DNA of 64,000 bases from Yersinia hibernica (GCF_004124235.1 NZ_CP032487.1:124001-188000), one strand, 5' to 3'. Shown: positions 44,899 to 55,502, counted from the first letter of the stretch. Numbers and translations are program-made. Notes: generated by a model not told the origin, from the sequence alone.

Positions 44899-45825
44899 AT
44901 GACGAAGAAAGCTGATTTTATTTGGTTTAACGGTGAAATGACTCCGTGGGCAGAGGCTAAAGTTCACGTAATGTCTCACGCGTTACACTATGGCACGTCA
45001 GTCTTCGAAGGTGTTCGTTGCTACGAATCCCATAAGGGGCCGGTCGTTTTCCGTCACCGCGAGCATATGCAGCGCCTGCATGATTCTGCCAAAATTTACC
45101 GTATGCCGGTTTCCCAGACGGTTGACGAGCTGATGGAAGCTTGTCGCGAAACACTGCGTAAAAATAATCTGACCAGCGCCTATATTCGCCCATTGGTCTT
45201 TATCGGTGATGTCGGTATGGGGGTGAATCCACCCGATGGTTATAAGACGGATGTCATCATTGCCGCCTTCCCGTGGGGGGCTTATTTGGGCGCAGAAGCG
45301 CTGGAGCAAGGGATTGATGCCATGGTTTCTTCATGGAACCGTGTTGCGCCGAACACCATTCCAACCGCGGCTAAAGCCGGGGGCAACTATTTGTCTTCCT
45401 TACTGGTGGGCAGCGAAGCACGCCGCCACGGTTATCAGGAAGGGATTGCCCTGGATGTTCACGGTTTCCTGTCTGAAGGTGCCGGTGAAAACCTGTTTGA
45501 AGTGAAAGATGGCATTCTGTTCACCCCGCCATTTACCTCTTCTGCTCTGCCAGGCATCACGCGCGACGCCATCATCAAACTGGCTAAAGATATGGGGCTG
45601 GAAGTCCGTGAGCAGGTGCTTTCGCGTGAATCTCTCTATCTGGCCGATGAAGTCTTTATGTCTGGTACTGCGGCAGAAATTACCCCAGTGCGCAGTGTTG
45701 ATGGCATTCAGGTTGGCATTGGTAAACGTGGCCCGATCACGGCAAAAATTCAACAAGCATTCTTCGGCCTGTTCACCGGTGAAACGGAAGATAAATACGG
45801 CTGGCTGGATCCTATCAATCCATAA
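44899..45825 (+). CDS. ilvE: Branched-chain amino acid aminotransferase
   Basis: A PLP enzyme of fold type IV that makes Val, Ile and Leu from their keto acids. From ATG 44899 (AAGGAAAG upstream) it has 308 residues, MTKKADFIWFNGEM. The PLP lysine is Lys159 in AAKAGGNYLSS, and EGAGENLFEV and SGTAAEITPV are family signatures. Confidence 0.97.
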   Translation: MTKKADFIWFNGEMTPWAEAKVHVMSHALHYGTSVFEGVRCYESHKGPVVFRHREHMQRLHDSAKIYRMPVSQTVDELMEACRETLRKNNLTSAYIRPLVFIGDVGMGVNPPDGYKTDVIIAAFPWGAYLGAEALEQGIDAMVSSWNRVAPNTIPTAAKAGGNYLSSLLVGSEARRHGYQEGIALDVHGFLSEGAGENLFEVKDGILFTPPFTSSALPGITRDAIIKLAKDMGLEVREQVLSRESLYLADEVFMSGTAAEITPVRSVDGIQVGIGKRGPITAKIQQAFFGLFTGETEDKYGWLDPINP

Positions 45826-45900
45826 TAAAAATAGACAGACAGAATCAGCAGGTGGTTCGTTCGCCACCTGTAACACAGAATAACCTGGAGTGAATAGACA

Positions 45901-47751
45901 ATGCCTAAGTACCGTTCCCATACCACCACTCATGGCCGCAATATGGCTGGTGCCCGCGCATTGTGGCGCGCAACCGGTATGACCGATGATGACTTCGGCA
46001 AACCGATTATTGCCGTCGTTAACTCATTTACTCAGTTTGTACCGGGCCACGTTCATTTGCGCGACTTAGGCAAGCTGGTAGCAGAGCAAATTGAAGCGTC
46101 TGGCGGTGTGGCTAAAGAGTTCAACACTATTGCGGTGGATGATGGGATCGCGATGGGCCACGGCGGCATGCTTTATTCACTGCCTTCCCGTGAGTTGATT
46201 GCTGACTCGGTTGAGTACATGGTTAACGCCCACTGTGCCGATGCCATGGTGTGTATCTCTAACTGTGACAAAATTACCCCAGGGATGCTGATGGCGTCTC
46301 TGCGTTTGAATATCCCGGTTATCTTTGTTTCCGGCGGCCCGATGGAAGCCGGTAAAACCAAATTATCGGATAAAATCATTAAGTTGGATCTGGTCGATGC
46401 CATGATTCAAGGGGCAAACCCCAATGTCAGTGATGCTGACAGCGAGCAAATTGAGCGCTCAGCCTGCCCAACTTGCGGTTCTTGTTCTGGCATGTTTACC
46501 GCCAACTCGATGAACTGTTTGAATGAAGCGCTGGGGCTGGCGCTGCCGGGTAATGGTTCATTGCTGGCCACCCATGCAGACCGCAAGCAACTGTTCCTCG
46601 ATGCGGGCAAGCATATTGTCGCGCTGACCAAACGCTATTACGAACAAGAAGATATCAGCGCGTTGCCACGGAGCATTGCCAATAAAGCGGCATTTGAAAA
46701 TGCCATGACACTGGATATCGCCATGGGCGGTTCCACCAATACGGTGCTGCATTTGCTGGCGGCGGCGCAGGAGGGGGATATTGATTTTGATATCAGTGAT
46801 ATCGACCGTCTGTCTCGTAAAGTGCCACATTTGTGCAAAGTGGCGCCAAGCACTCAGAAATACCATATGGAAGACGTGCACCGCGCTGGTGGGGTTATCG
46901 GTATTTTAGGTGAGTTGGATCGCGCCGGGTTGCTAAATCGCGAGGTGCGCAATGTGTTGGGGCTGAGTTTGCCACAAACGCTGGCTGCTTATGATGTGAT
47001 GCTGACCGGTGATGAAAAGGTCAAAAGCATGTACGCCGCAGGCCCGGCCGGTATTCGTACCACCAAAGCTTTCTCACAAGATTGCCGTTTCCCATCACTG
47101 GATACTGACCGCAAAGAAGGGTGTATCCGCACGCGCGAACATGCTTACAGCCAAGACGGTGGTTTGGCGGTGTTGTATGGCAATCTTTCAGAGAATGGTT
47201 CAATCGTCAAAACCGCAGGGGTGGATAAAGACAGCTTAACCTTCCGTGGCCCGGCTAAAGTCTATGAGAGTCAGGATGATGCTGTTGCCGCTATTTTGGG
47301 TGGCAAAGTGGTGGCGGCTGATGTGGTTGTTATCCGTTACGAAGGGCCGAAAGGTGGGCCAGGGATGCAGGAAATGCTGTATCCAACCACTTATCTGAAA
47401 TCGATGGGATTAGGCAAAAGCTGTGCGTTGTTAACCGATGGCCGTTTCTCGGGCGGGACGTCGGGGTTATCCATTGGTCATGCTTCGCCGGAAGCCGCCA
47501 GCGGTGGGTTGATTGCACTGGTTCAAGATGGCGACATTATTGATATTGATATTCCCAACCGTGCGATGAAACTGGACGTCAGTGAAGCAGAATTGGCGGC
47601 GCGCCGTGAAGCAGAATTGGCGCGCGGTGATGCAGCATGGACACCGAAAGCCCGCGAACGTCAAGTTTCTTATGCGCTGCGCGCTTATGCATTACTGGCG
47701 ACCAGTGCCGACAAAGGTGCTGTGCGCGACAAAAGTAAGCTGGGAGGCTAA
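45901..47751 (+). CDS. ilvD: Dihydroxyacid dehydratase
   Basis: An iron-sulfur enzyme that dehydrates dihydroxy acids to the keto acids of Val and Ile. The 616-residue protein has Cys122 in SNCDKITPG and Cys195 in [10 protein letters not shown] as likely cluster ligands, matching E. coli. A GGAG site precedes ATG 45901, and ilvA follows after 5 bp. Confidence 0.97.
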   Translation: MPKYRSHTTTHGRNMAGARALWRATGMTDDDFGKPIIAVVNSFTQFVPGHVHLRDLGKLVAEQIEASGGVAKEFNTIAVDDGIAMGHGGMLYSLPSRELIADSVEYMVNAHCADAMVCISNCDKITPGMLMASLRLNIPVIFVSGGPMEAGKTKLSDKIIKLDLVDAMIQGANPNVSDADSEQIERSACPTCGSCSGMFTANSMNCLNEALGLALPGNGSLLATHADRKQLFLDAGKHIVALTKRYYEQEDISALPRSIANKAAFENAMTLDIAMGGSTNTVLHLLAAAQEGDIDFDISDIDRLSRKVPHLCKVAPSTQKYHMEDVHRAGGVIGILGELDRAGLLNREVRNVLGLSLPQTLAAYDVMLTGDEKVKSMYAAGPAGIRTTKAFSQDCRFPSLDTDRKEGCIRTREHAYSQDGGLAVLYGNLSENGSIVKTAGVDKDSLTFRGPAKVYESQDDAVAAILGGKVVAADVVVIRYEGPKGGPGMQEMLYPTTYLKSMGLGKSCALLTDGRFSGGTSGLSIGHASPEAASGGLIALVQDGDIIDIDIPNRAMKLDVSEAELAARREAELARGDAAWTPKARERQVSYALRAYALLATSADKGAVRDKSKLGG

Positions 47752-47756
47752 TACCC

Positions 47757-49301
47757 ATGGCGGAATCACAACCCTTATCTGCTGCCCCCTGCGGGGCAGA
47801 ATATCTGCGGGCGATACTGCGCGCGCCGGTGTACGAGGTGGCGCAAGTTACCCCACTGCAAGAGATGGAAAAAATCTCTTCCCGCCTGGCGAATACCATT
47901 TTAGTGAAACGCGAAGACCGGCAACCGGTACACAGCTTTAAACTGCGCGGTGCTTACGCGATGTTGGCCGGCCTGACAGCAGAACAAAAAGCCTGCGGTG
48001 TAATAACGGCTTCAGCCGGTAATCATGCTCAGGGTGTGGCGTTGTCGGCGCATAAGCTTGGCATCAAAGCGCTTATCGTGATGCCCGTGGCCACCGCGGA
48101 TATCAAAGTGGATGCGGTGCGTGGTTTTGGTGGCGAGGTGCTGCTATTTGGTGCCAATTTTGATGAAGCCAAAGCCAAAGCTATCGCGCTGTCCCAGCAG
48201 CAGGGTTATACCTTTGTGCCGCCGTTTGATCACCCCGCGGTGATTGCTGGGCAAGGAACATTGGCGATGGAGTTACTCCAGCAAGATGCACATCTCGACC
48301 GGATATTTGTTCCTGTCGGTGGCGGTGGTCTGGTGGCCGGTGTCGCGGTGCTTATCAAGCAATTGATGCCGCAGATTAAAGTCATTGGTGTCGAGGCGGA
48401 AGATTCTGCCTGTTTACGCGCTGCATGGGATGCGGGGAAACCGGTTGATTTAGCCCGTGTCGGATTATTCGCTGAGGGCGTAGCGGTTAAGCGCATTGGC
48501 GATGAACCTTTCCGCCTGTGTCAGGAATATCTGGACGAAGTTATCACTGTTGATAGCGATGCCATTTGTGCGGCAGTAAAAGACATATTTGAAGATGTGC
48601 GCGCCATTGCCGAGCCTTCCGGTGCGCTGGCGCTGGCCGGGTTGAAAAAATATGTACAGCAGCACAATATTCAAGGCGAGCGCTTGGCTCATGTGCTGTC
48701 TGGCGCGAATGTTAACTTCCACGGTTTGCGCTATGTGTCAGAGCGCTGTGAACTTGGCGAACAGCGCGAAGCCTTGCTGGCGGTAACCATTCCGGAGCAA
48801 AAAGGCAGTTTCTTGCGTTTTTGTGAGTTGCTGGGCGGGCGTTCAGTCACCGAGTTTAACTACCGTTATGCCGATGCCGATAACGCCTGTATTTTCGTCG
48901 GGGTGCGTTTGACGCGCGGTTATGCCGAGCGGGCAGAAATTTTGGCCGAATTGCAGGACAAAGGTTATCAGGTGGTGGATTTGTCTGATGATGAAATGGC
49001 CAAGTTGCATGTGCGCTATATGGTCGGTGGGCGGCCCTCCAAACCACTGCGCGAGCGGTTGTTCAGCTTTGAATTCCCGGAGTCCCCCGGCGCATTGCTG
49101 AAATTCCTGCACACCTTGGGCACGCATTGGAATATTTCTCTGTTCCACTATCGTAGCCATGGTACCGATTTTGGTCGAGTGCTGGCCGCATTTGAATTAT
49201 CAGCCACTGAACCCCAATTTGAACAGCATCTAACCGCACTGGGCTATGATTGCCACGATGAAACCAATAACCCGGCGTTTAAGTTTTTTTTAGCGGGTTA
49301 A
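47757..49301 (+). CDS. ilvA: Threonine deaminase, biosynthetic
   Basis: A PLP enzyme that converts threonine to 2-oxobutyrate, the committed step to Ile. The 514-residue protein has the PLP Lys62 in HSFKLRGAY, GGGGLVAG for phosphate binding, and two C-terminal ACT-like regulatory domains for Ile feedback (about 335-514). It is the last gene of ilvLGMEDA and convergent with ilvY. Confidence 0.97.
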   Translation: MAESQPLSAAPCGAEYLRAILRAPVYEVAQVTPLQEMEKISSRLANTILVKREDRQPVHSFKLRGAYAMLAGLTAEQKACGVITASAGNHAQGVALSAHKLGIKALIVMPVATADIKVDAVRGFGGEVLLFGANFDEAKAKAIALSQQQGYTFVPPFDHPAVIAGQGTLAMELLQQDAHLDRIFVPVGGGGLVAGVAVLIKQLMPQIKVIGVEAEDSACLRAAWDAGKPVDLARVGLFAEGVAVKRIGDEPFRLCQEYLDEVITVDSDAICAAVKDIFEDVRAIAEPSGALALAGLKKYVQQHNIQGERLAHVLSGANVNFHGLRYVSERCELGEQREALLAVTIPEQKGSFLRFCELLGGRSVTEFNYRYADADNACIFVGVRLTRGYAERAEILAELQDKGYQVVDLSDDEMAKLHVRYMVGGRPSKPLRERLFSFEFPESPGALLKFLHTLGTHWNISLFHYRSHGTDFGRVLAAFELSATEPQFEQHLTALGYDCHDETNNPAFKFFLAG

Positions 49302-49340
49302 ATTTTGGTGCGAGTCAAGTGGCTGCTTGAGGATGGCAAA

Positions 49341-50222
49341 CTAAAGCAGCCCCCAAAATGCTTCAATTAGCGGCTCATTGAGCCGTTTTTTTGGTACGCA
49401 CACTCCCAATTCAAAGGGTTCAACCAGCGAAATATCATCCAATAGCGAAATACGGTTTCGCACCGGCTCCGGGCTGTTATCGACCACCACCGATGGAATT
49501 AACGCCACACCACACCCCAGCGCCACCATTGATACTATGGCCTCGTGGCCAGAAACTGTAGCGTAAATCAACGGGTTAGTGATGCGCTGGCGGCGGAACC
49601 ATAAATCAATACGTTTCCGTGATGGGCCGTGCTCCGGCAGAATAAACGGGATTGTTGCCCAATCCGGTTGCTCCACGGAGATTTGAGATCGCACCGCGCA
49701 AGGGAGCGCCGGAGCAATCAATACCAGTGGGATCTCGCCAATTTGGGTAAAGGCCACGCTGGTGGGCAGCACTTCAGGGCGGCCTGCAATCCCCAAATCA
49801 GCTTCATTAGATTGCACTTTATCGACCGCATCGGCCGCATCACCGGTAGTGAGTTTGATTTCAACCAGTGGATGGCGGGCGCGAAAGCGATCCAAAATCG
49901 GCGGTAAGTGGCTGTAGGCGGCGGTAACTGAACAAAACAGCCGCAGTTCACCACTGAGTGATGGCCCGTGTTGACCTAATGCATGGCGCAATTGCTGATA
50001 TTGCAGCAAGGTTTGCTGAGCAAAAGCTTTCAACTGCGCGCCAGCATCAGTCAGTTGTACCGTGCGGTTATCGCGTAAAAATAGCGGCTGGCCGATAGTT
50101 TCTTCCAGCCGCTGGATCTGGCGCGAAAGAGTGGATGGACTGACGTGCATTGCTTTGGCGGTGCGGCCAAAATGGCGGCTTTCAGCCAAATGAAGGAATA
50201 ATTTCAGGTCGCGTAAATCCAT
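49341..50222 (-). CDS. ilvY: LysR-type activator of ilvC
   Basis: IlvY activates ilvC in response to acetolactate or acetohydroxybutyrate. From ATG 50222 the protein is 293 residues, MDLRDLKLFLHLAESRHFGRTAKAMHVSPSTLSRQIQRLEE; a GTG one codon earlier is also possible. GAGG precedes. It is divergent from ilvC with an operator region between. Confidence 0.95.
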   Translation of the reverse strand: MDLRDLKLFLHLAESRHFGRTAKAMHVSPSTLSRQIQRLEETIGQPLFLRDNRTVQLTDAGAQLKAFAQQTLLQYQQLRHALGQHGPSLSGELRLFCSVTAAYSHLPPILDRFRARHPLVEIKLTTGDAADAVDKVQSNEADLGIAGRPEVLPTSVAFTQIGEIPLVLIAPALPCAVRSQISVEQPDWATIPFILPEHGPSRKRIDLWFRRQRITNPLIYATVSGHEAIVSMVALGCGVALIPSVVVDNSPEPVRNRISLLDDISLVEPFELGVCVPKKRLNEPLIEAFWGLL

Positions 50223-50277
50223 CACAGACAGCCTCTTGAGTAAGATTACCCAGTGTATTCCATAAGAAATAAAGAGT

Positions 50278-50328
50278 ATTGCAGAATTTGCAATGTCACA
50301 TTGTTAATATATCAATTTCAGCAATGTG
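50278..50328. promoter_or_regulatory. Probable IlvY operators
   Basis: Two dyads lie in the ilvY-ilvC gap: ATTGCA-GAATT-TGCAAT at 50278-50294, and CACATTG (50297-50303) mirrored by CAATGTG (50322-50328). Tandem operators between these divergent genes are known for IlvY. Exact site identity is inferred. Confidence 0.6.
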
Positions 50329-50475
50329 TTTCCTATCATATAGTGAATCCAAGGTCATCCTCGGCACCGCCAGTGGGATGTGATAAAAACAGTAGCAATA
50401 CACCAACACAATATTCGTTTGCAGTAATAGAAAAATAGCTGCATCCACAAAACAGAACCCGAACGGAGTAATACC

Positions 50476-51954
50476 ATGGCTAACTATTTCAACACATTGA
50501 ACCTGCGTCAGCAGCTGGCGCAATTAGGTAAGTGTCGCTTTATGGCACGAGATGAATTCGCCGATGAAGCAGGCTACCTGAAAGGGAAAAAAGTGGTGAT
50601 TGTCGGCTGTGGCGCACAAGGTCTGAACCAAGGCTTGAACATGCGCGACTCCGGTTTGGATGTGGCTTATGCCCTGCGCAAAGAAGCGATTGCGGAAAAG
50701 CGCGCTTCATGGCGTAAAGCAACTGAAAATGGTTTTAAAGTAGGCACTTACGAAGAGTTGATTCCACAAGCAGATTTAGTGGTTAACTTGACACCAGACA
50801 AACAACACTCCGCGGTTGTTAAAGCTGTTCAGCCACTGATGAAACAAGGCGCGGCACTGGGTTATTCTCATGGTTTCAACATTGTTGAAGTCGGCGAGCA
50901 AGTGCGTAAAGACATCACCGTGGTGATGGTTGCGCCGAAATGCCCTGGTACTGAAGTGCGTGAAGAATACAAACGTGGATTTGGTGTACCGACACTGATT
51001 GCGGTTCACCCAGAAAACGACCCTAAAGGTGAGGGTATGGCCATTGCCAAGGCTTGGGCGGCGGCGACTGGCGGTCATCGTGCTGGCGTGTTGGAATCCT
51101 CTTTCGTGGCTGAAGTTAAATCTGACCTGATGGGTGAGCAAACTATCTTGTGTGGTATGTTGCAGGCCGGTTCACTGCTGTGCTTTGACAAACTGGTTTC
51201 TGAAGGCACTGATGCCGCTTATGCTGAAAAACTGATTCAGTTTGGTTGGGAAACTATCACTGAAGCCTTGAAACAAGGCGGGATTACGCTGATGATGGAC
51301 CGTCTGTCCAACCCAGCTAAACTGCGTGCATATGCCCTGTCTGAGCAATTGAAAGAGATAATGGCACCCCTGTTCCAGAAACATATGGATGACATTATCT
51401 CTGGTGCATTCTCCAGCGGAATGATGGCTGACTGGGCTGAAGATGACGTTAAATTGCTGAACTGGCGTGAAGAGACCGGCAAAACAGCATTTGAGAATGC
51501 GCCGCAGTATGAAGGCAAAATCTCTGAACAAGAATATTTCGACCACGGCGTGTTGATGATTGCCATGGTGAAAGCCGGGGTTGAGTTGGCATTCGAAACA
51601 ATGGTTGATTCTGGTATCATCGAAGAATCCGCTTATTACGAATCTCTGCATGAATTGCCATTGATCGCCAATACTATCGCGCGTAAGCGCCTGTATGAAA
51701 TGAACGTGGTTATTTCTGATACCGCAGAATACGGTAACTATCTATTCGCTAATGCAGCCGTACCATTGCTGAAAGGCAAGTTTATGGATTCTCTGCAAGC
51801 GGGTGATTTGGGTAAGAGCATTGCCGGTACCGCAGTCGATAATGCCCAGTTGCGCGATGTCAACGAAGCTATTCGTAATCACCCAATCGAAGCTGTAGGC
51901 CATAAGCTGCGTGGCTATATGACTGATATGAAACGCATTTCTGTTGCGGGTTAA
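50476..51954 (+). CDS. ilvC: Ketol-acid reductoisomerase, class II
   Basis: IlvC converts acetolactate with NADPH and Mg to dihydroxyisovalerate, and the matching step for Ile. The 492-residue length is the long enterobacterial class. The Rossmann motif [10 protein letters not shown] and the [20 protein letters not shown] and [11 protein letters not shown] blocks are present. It is monocistronic, with a terminator 30 bp after the stop. Confidence 0.97.
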   Translation: MANYFNTLNLRQQLAQLGKCRFMARDEFADEAGYLKGKKVVIVGCGAQGLNQGLNMRDSGLDVAYALRKEAIAEKRASWRKATENGFKVGTYEELIPQADLVVNLTPDKQHSAVVKAVQPLMKQGAALGYSHGFNIVEVGEQVRKDITVVMVAPKCPGTEVREEYKRGFGVPTLIAVHPENDPKGEGMAIAKAWAAATGGHRAGVLESSFVAEVKSDLMGEQTILCGMLQAGSLLCFDKLVSEGTDAAYAEKLIQFGWETITEALKQGGITLMMDRLSNPAKLRAYALSEQLKEIMAPLFQKHMDDIISGAFSSGMMADWAEDDVKLLNWREETGKTAFENAPQYEGKISEQEYFDHGVLMIAMVKAGVELAFETMVDSGIIEESAYYESLHELPLIANTIARKRLYEMNVVISDTAEYGNYLFANAAVPLLKGKFMDSLQAGDLGKSIAGTAVDNAQLRDVNEAIRNHPIEAVGHKLRGYMTDMKRISVAG

Positions 51955-51983
51955 TACCAACTCTAGTTTGTGATTTCATACTA

Positions 51984-52008
51984 AACCTCTCTGCCAAGGG
52001 AGGTTTTT
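51984..52008 (+). terminator. Terminator of ilvC
   Basis: AACCTCTCTGCCAAGGGAGGTT hairpin with a long T-run. Confidence 0.85.
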
Positions 52009-52033
52009 TTTATCTGAATGACTGCTATTCCAC

Positions 52034-52106
52034 TGCAAAAAATTTATTAAAATAATGCTACCACGGCCCGAAAAAACTCTTGTAAGGTGCTAATCGTGGT
52101 TTAACA
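52034..52106 (+). repeat. Conserved leader core, copy 1 (before the bacteriocin)
   Basis: TGCA...ATTTATTAAA, CTACC, CGGCCCGAAAAAACTCTTG, TAAGGT, TAATC, TGGTT and AACA occur in the same order at 55282-55350. The strictly identical run spans CGGCCCGAAAAAACTCTTGT plus the next AAGGT. It lies 136 bp (start to start) before a strong terminator and before the bacteriocin gene. I read it as a promoter-linked antiterminator-recognition element; the promoter hexamers are not clear. Confidence 0.75.
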
Positions 52107-52169
52107 TATCGCAGAAAAACTCAATATATAAACTATATTAATCACAATATTCTTATGAGGATAATAAAG

Positions 52170-52197
52170 CACCTCGCTAATTAGCGGGGGTGTTTTT
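52170..52197 (+). terminator. Terminator inside the bacteriocin leader
   Basis: CACC-T-CGCTAA/TTAGCG-GG-GGTG stem followed by TTTTTG, between the conserved core and the bacteriocin start at 52328. It shares the CTAATTAG centre with the terminator at 55419. Placed before rather than after a gene, it should block expression unless transcription is modified. Confidence 0.85.
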
Positions 52198-52327
52198 GTT
52201 TGTGGGTATTGCAAAGCTTAATAATAAAACCAATCACATTTAAATAATATTAAGGAGGTGAAGAAGATAAATATATTTATCAGGAAATATTCTCGTTAAT
52301 TATAAAAATTAAATAAGGAAATAAAGT

Positions 52328-54887
52328 ATGGGAAAGGGACATAGTAATGTATCGGGTCACGGTAGCCGTGGCCCAACCGGAGGCGTTAAAGGTGGGGCTA
52401 CTGGGTTCGGTGGCGGGAATCCTAATAGTGGCAATGGCTGGGGAGTTTCGCAAACACCCTACGGCCCAATTCACAACTACAATCCGAGTAAATTTAGTCA
52501 TGGTAGTCAAGGAGGCAGAAATCGTGGTGGAATTCAAGGTAACAAGGCGACTGCTGCGAATCTTGCACAAAATCCAGAAATACAGACCTATATGGCAGTG
52601 GGCGGTATGCCAGCTGTCATCACCTTAATAGATGGAAATTGGGGAGTCACCTTAAGCCGGCTTCCTGCCGTGGCGGCATATGTCGAGGGCCATTTAGCCC
52701 GAGTGGGATCATGGTTAATGCGCAGCAGCCCAGTAGGTGTTGCTGTTTTGGGCATGATGCCGTCAAGTATAGCGCCTGACCCGCCGATGGGGCAGTTCTT
52801 TACCACCCCGACACTTCCCGCCGACAGAGTGACAAATATACCGAAAGAAACCTTAAAGACAGTCACTGATGTTGCGGTCAATATTCGGGTCCGTGATGTG
52901 ACAGAAGACGGAGTGCAGAAAGTTTTTCTGATTAAATCTCCGATAGCAATACAACAAGTCCCTGTCATTAAGGCGGTTACCACGACCAGACCCAATGTCT
53001 TTATCGCGGCGGTTCCTGGTATCACATCGATACATGTTCGCGTAACCGATACTGTTACGCCCATAGATGTATCAGCGGTAAAACAGCTGGCAGCAAAACC
53101 CAACATAAATCCGATTGAGAATGCTGATATTCAGGTGTTAATACTTCTGTAGGCCGAAATACTCATGATGCCATCATTGTTTTCCCCGACAGCACTGAAA
53201 TCGAACCTCTGTATCTCTCTGTCATTCGCATAATCAATAATGATGAACTAATGCAGGAAGCGCGCAGGACCTATGAAATAGCGCGGAGTGAACGGGAAGC
53301 TGCTGAGAGGGATGCCGCGAAACCATTTCATTCAGTGCCAGGCGCATTGAAGCTAAAGAATACGCTGCTTGAGAAACAAGTTACAGAAACAGTAGTGCAC
53401 ATCACATTGCTTGAAAGCAACATTACTTATTGAAACAAGCAGAGGCGCAGCTATGGCAGCAACGTGAGGCGCTGAGGTGGCATAACGGCAGGCAGACATG
53501 TATGCACAAGAATAAACGGCGTGAGTTAGAGGTATCAGCTCTCGCTAAACAAGGGGAGATGAATACATTAAATCAGGGAATTGCTGAACTAAAAGCCAAA
53601 TATGAAACGCTACTCGTGCTGCAACGTGATCTTGAAGTAGTGAAAACCGCAGAGCAAAAGCGCATTGAAGATATACGATTGGCAGCAGAAGCAGCAGAAA
53701 GACAACGTGTTGAAGATGCCCGGCTGGCAGCAGAAGCAGCTGATGACCTGGCCAGACAGCAGGCTGTCACTCGTCAAAATACTTTCTCCTTTCGCGCTCA
53801 CCCTATAGGGATCCTACCTCTACCCAGTTTTGCGGCGGGCGAAATGAGTTCTGTCACCTTGAGTTCTCAGGTTGCTACTCAGTTAGGTGCTTCATTACGG
53901 CGAGTATCAGAGCAATTTCGCAGCATTGGCACTCCTCCATCTGCCGAGTCACAGGCTGCCATTATTGGTGTCGGCAGCTCTCTAGCTGATGATGGAGCGG
54001 CGTCGGAGCAACCGCTATTAGCCGGTAGTTTCCCTCTCAGTGATATTGGGATATTCCTTGGAACCGCGTTATCGCAGCAAGCTGAGGTAGATTTACCTGT
54101 CAGGATTTTAATGGCGGACAAGGATGATCACACCCGTATTTATGCCGTCAAAACTGACACTGTGAATGTTGCCACCAAGGTTAAAGCAGGTGAAGCGCAA
54201 TTTGATAAGTCAAAAAATGTTTATATTTTCACCACTGATAGCCAGCCGCCACGTACTTTTATCTTTACTCCGGCGCAGCCGCCCGGTATAGAAACCGGTT
54301 CGATATTACCGCCCCCAGCCAGTGTACCTGTCTTCCCGCAGCATACAGGAACGGATATCTGGTTACTGGTAACCAAGCCAGAGATGATATTTTTGGCGCT
54401 AGAAGAGGGTGATTTCCACGATTACATCATTTGGTTCCCGGCAGATTCTGGGCTGGAACCGGTGTATGTTTATCTTAAAACGCCGCGGGATGAACCGGGA
54501 ATAGCCACCGGTCATGGGCAGCGAATTTCAGGGATTTGGCTGGCAGAGGCAGGTAAGGGGCTGGGAGCTCCCATCCCAGTACAGATTGCCGATAAATTAC
54601 GTGGCAGGGAGTTCAGTAGTTTTGATAGATTTAGAGAAGCGTTTTGGCAGGAGGTTGCCAATGACCCTGAACTGTATGGGCAGTTTTCACCTTTGAACCA
54701 GAAGAGAATGAAACGCGGTTATGCTCCATATCCAATACCAATCGAACAGGTAGGAGGACGAGAGAAGTTTGAGCTTCATCATGTGAAACCTCTCAGTAAA
54801 AATGGTGCCGTTTATGATATTGAAAATATAAGAGTAATGACACCCAAAAGACATTTAAGTATTCACTCAAAAAATGGAGGTGAGTAA
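52328..54887 (+). pseudogene. Colicin E9-type HNH nuclease bacteriocin, two frameshifts
   Basis: Read across frames, this is a secreted DNA-cutting bacteriocin of about 853 residues. Frame 1 (52328-53152) has the Gly-rich translocation domain with a TolB-box-like GNGWGVSQTPYGP. Frame 2 (to 53433) continues it (NTHDAIIVFPDS) into the receptor coiled coil. Frame 3 (53430-54887) has more coiled coil, a pyocin-S-type domain (about 54090-54300) and the C-terminal HNH nuclease with ELHHVKPLSKNG, YDIENIRVMTPKRHLSIH, like colicin E9. Both breaks look like one lost base: CAGGGTG to CAGGTG near 53135, and TATTTGAAA to TATTGAAA near 53430. The nuclease and immunity parts are intact. If the breaks are sequencing errors, it is a working bacteriocin. 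Confidence 0.85.
53661..53750 (+). repeat. Two 45-bp tandem units in the bacteriocin coiled coil
   Basis: Residues RIEDIRLAAEAAERQ are followed by RVEDARLAAEAADDL, two 15-residue copies in the receptor-binding coiled coil. Such repeats allow in-frame length change. Confidence 0.7.
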
Positions 54888-55141
54888 TGGAATTAAAGAA
54901 TAGTATAACTGAATATACTGAAAGTGAGTTTTTGGAACTTCTAAATAAAATTTGGGCTGTAGATGTTTCTGAAAATGAACATGATGCTCTTATTCATCAT
55001 TTTGTAATGCTCACTGAGCATCCTCAAGGGAACGGAGTACTATTTTATCCCGAGTCCGGAGTTGATAATAGCCCAGAAGGTATTCTTGATTTCATTAAGA
55101 AATGGCGAGCGGAGAATGGCAAGCCCGGATTTAAAGAATAA
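54887..55141 (+). CDS. Immunity protein of the colicin E9-type nuclease
   Basis: An 84-residue Im9-like protein that binds and blocks the HNH nuclease. MELKNSITEYTESEFLELL, HFVMLTEHPQGNG, LFYPESGVDNSPEGI and RAENGKPGFK follow Im9 closely, including the conserved Tyr/Asp-Ser-Pro helix III that contacts the nuclease and the variable specificity helix II. GGAGG precedes and the ATG overlaps the bacteriocin stop (TAATG), so translation is coupled. The reading frame is intact. Confidence 0.92.
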   Translation: MELKNSITEYTESEFLELLNKIWAVDVSENEHDALIHHFVMLTEHPQGNGVLFYPESGVDNSPEGILDFIKKWRAENGKPGFKE

Positions 55142-55281
55142 ACCAGATCGCTAAAAAATAATATAAGCTGATTTTATTTTGGTTTACATCATCTTAATTT
55201 ATTATTCTATAAATAATATGTTAATTACGCCAAGAAAAATCCATAAATTCGGGTTGAGGTGTATTGATTTTTATGTCTACA

Positions 55282-55350
55282 TGCAGATTTATTAAATTAA
55301 GACTACCTCGGCCCGAAAAAACTCTTGTAAGGTATTAATCTTGGTTAACA
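55282..55350 (+). repeat. Conserved leader core, copy 2 (before the Q-like gene)
   Basis: It matches 52034-52106 across about 70 bp with small gaps, including the run CGGCCCGAAAAAACTCTTGT plus AAGGT. The terminator starts 137 bp from the core start, against 136 in copy 1. An ACTCAATAT also occurs in both leaders downstream of the core. The 55142-55281 stretch before it holds nothing I recognise. Confidence 0.75.
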
Positions 55351-55418
55351 CATTATAACTCAATATTATTAATATAAATTTCTGTAACTTCCTATAATTC
55401 TCTATAACTTATAAATAG

Positions 55419-55444
55419 ACCTCACTAATTAGTGAGGTTTTTTT
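55419..55444 (+). terminator. Terminator in the Q-like gene leader
   Basis: ACCTCACTAATTAGTGAGGT is a perfect palindrome followed by seven T. It lies 58 bp before the Q-like start, so it should limit transcription into that gene. Confidence 0.88.
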
Positions 55445-55502
55445 ATGAGTAATATTAATAAAATAAATAAGAAGACGTTCAAATGCAAAAAGGAGATTAT
55501 TA

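Noticed and set aside
52012-52330. LexA/SOS box before the bacteriocin
   Set aside because: I looked for CTG-N10-CAG and found only poor matches, so no SOS site is claimed.
52328-53433. Three separate small genes in the bacteriocin region
   Set aside because: The three frames align end to end with one E-type colicin and the middle one has no ribosome site of its own.
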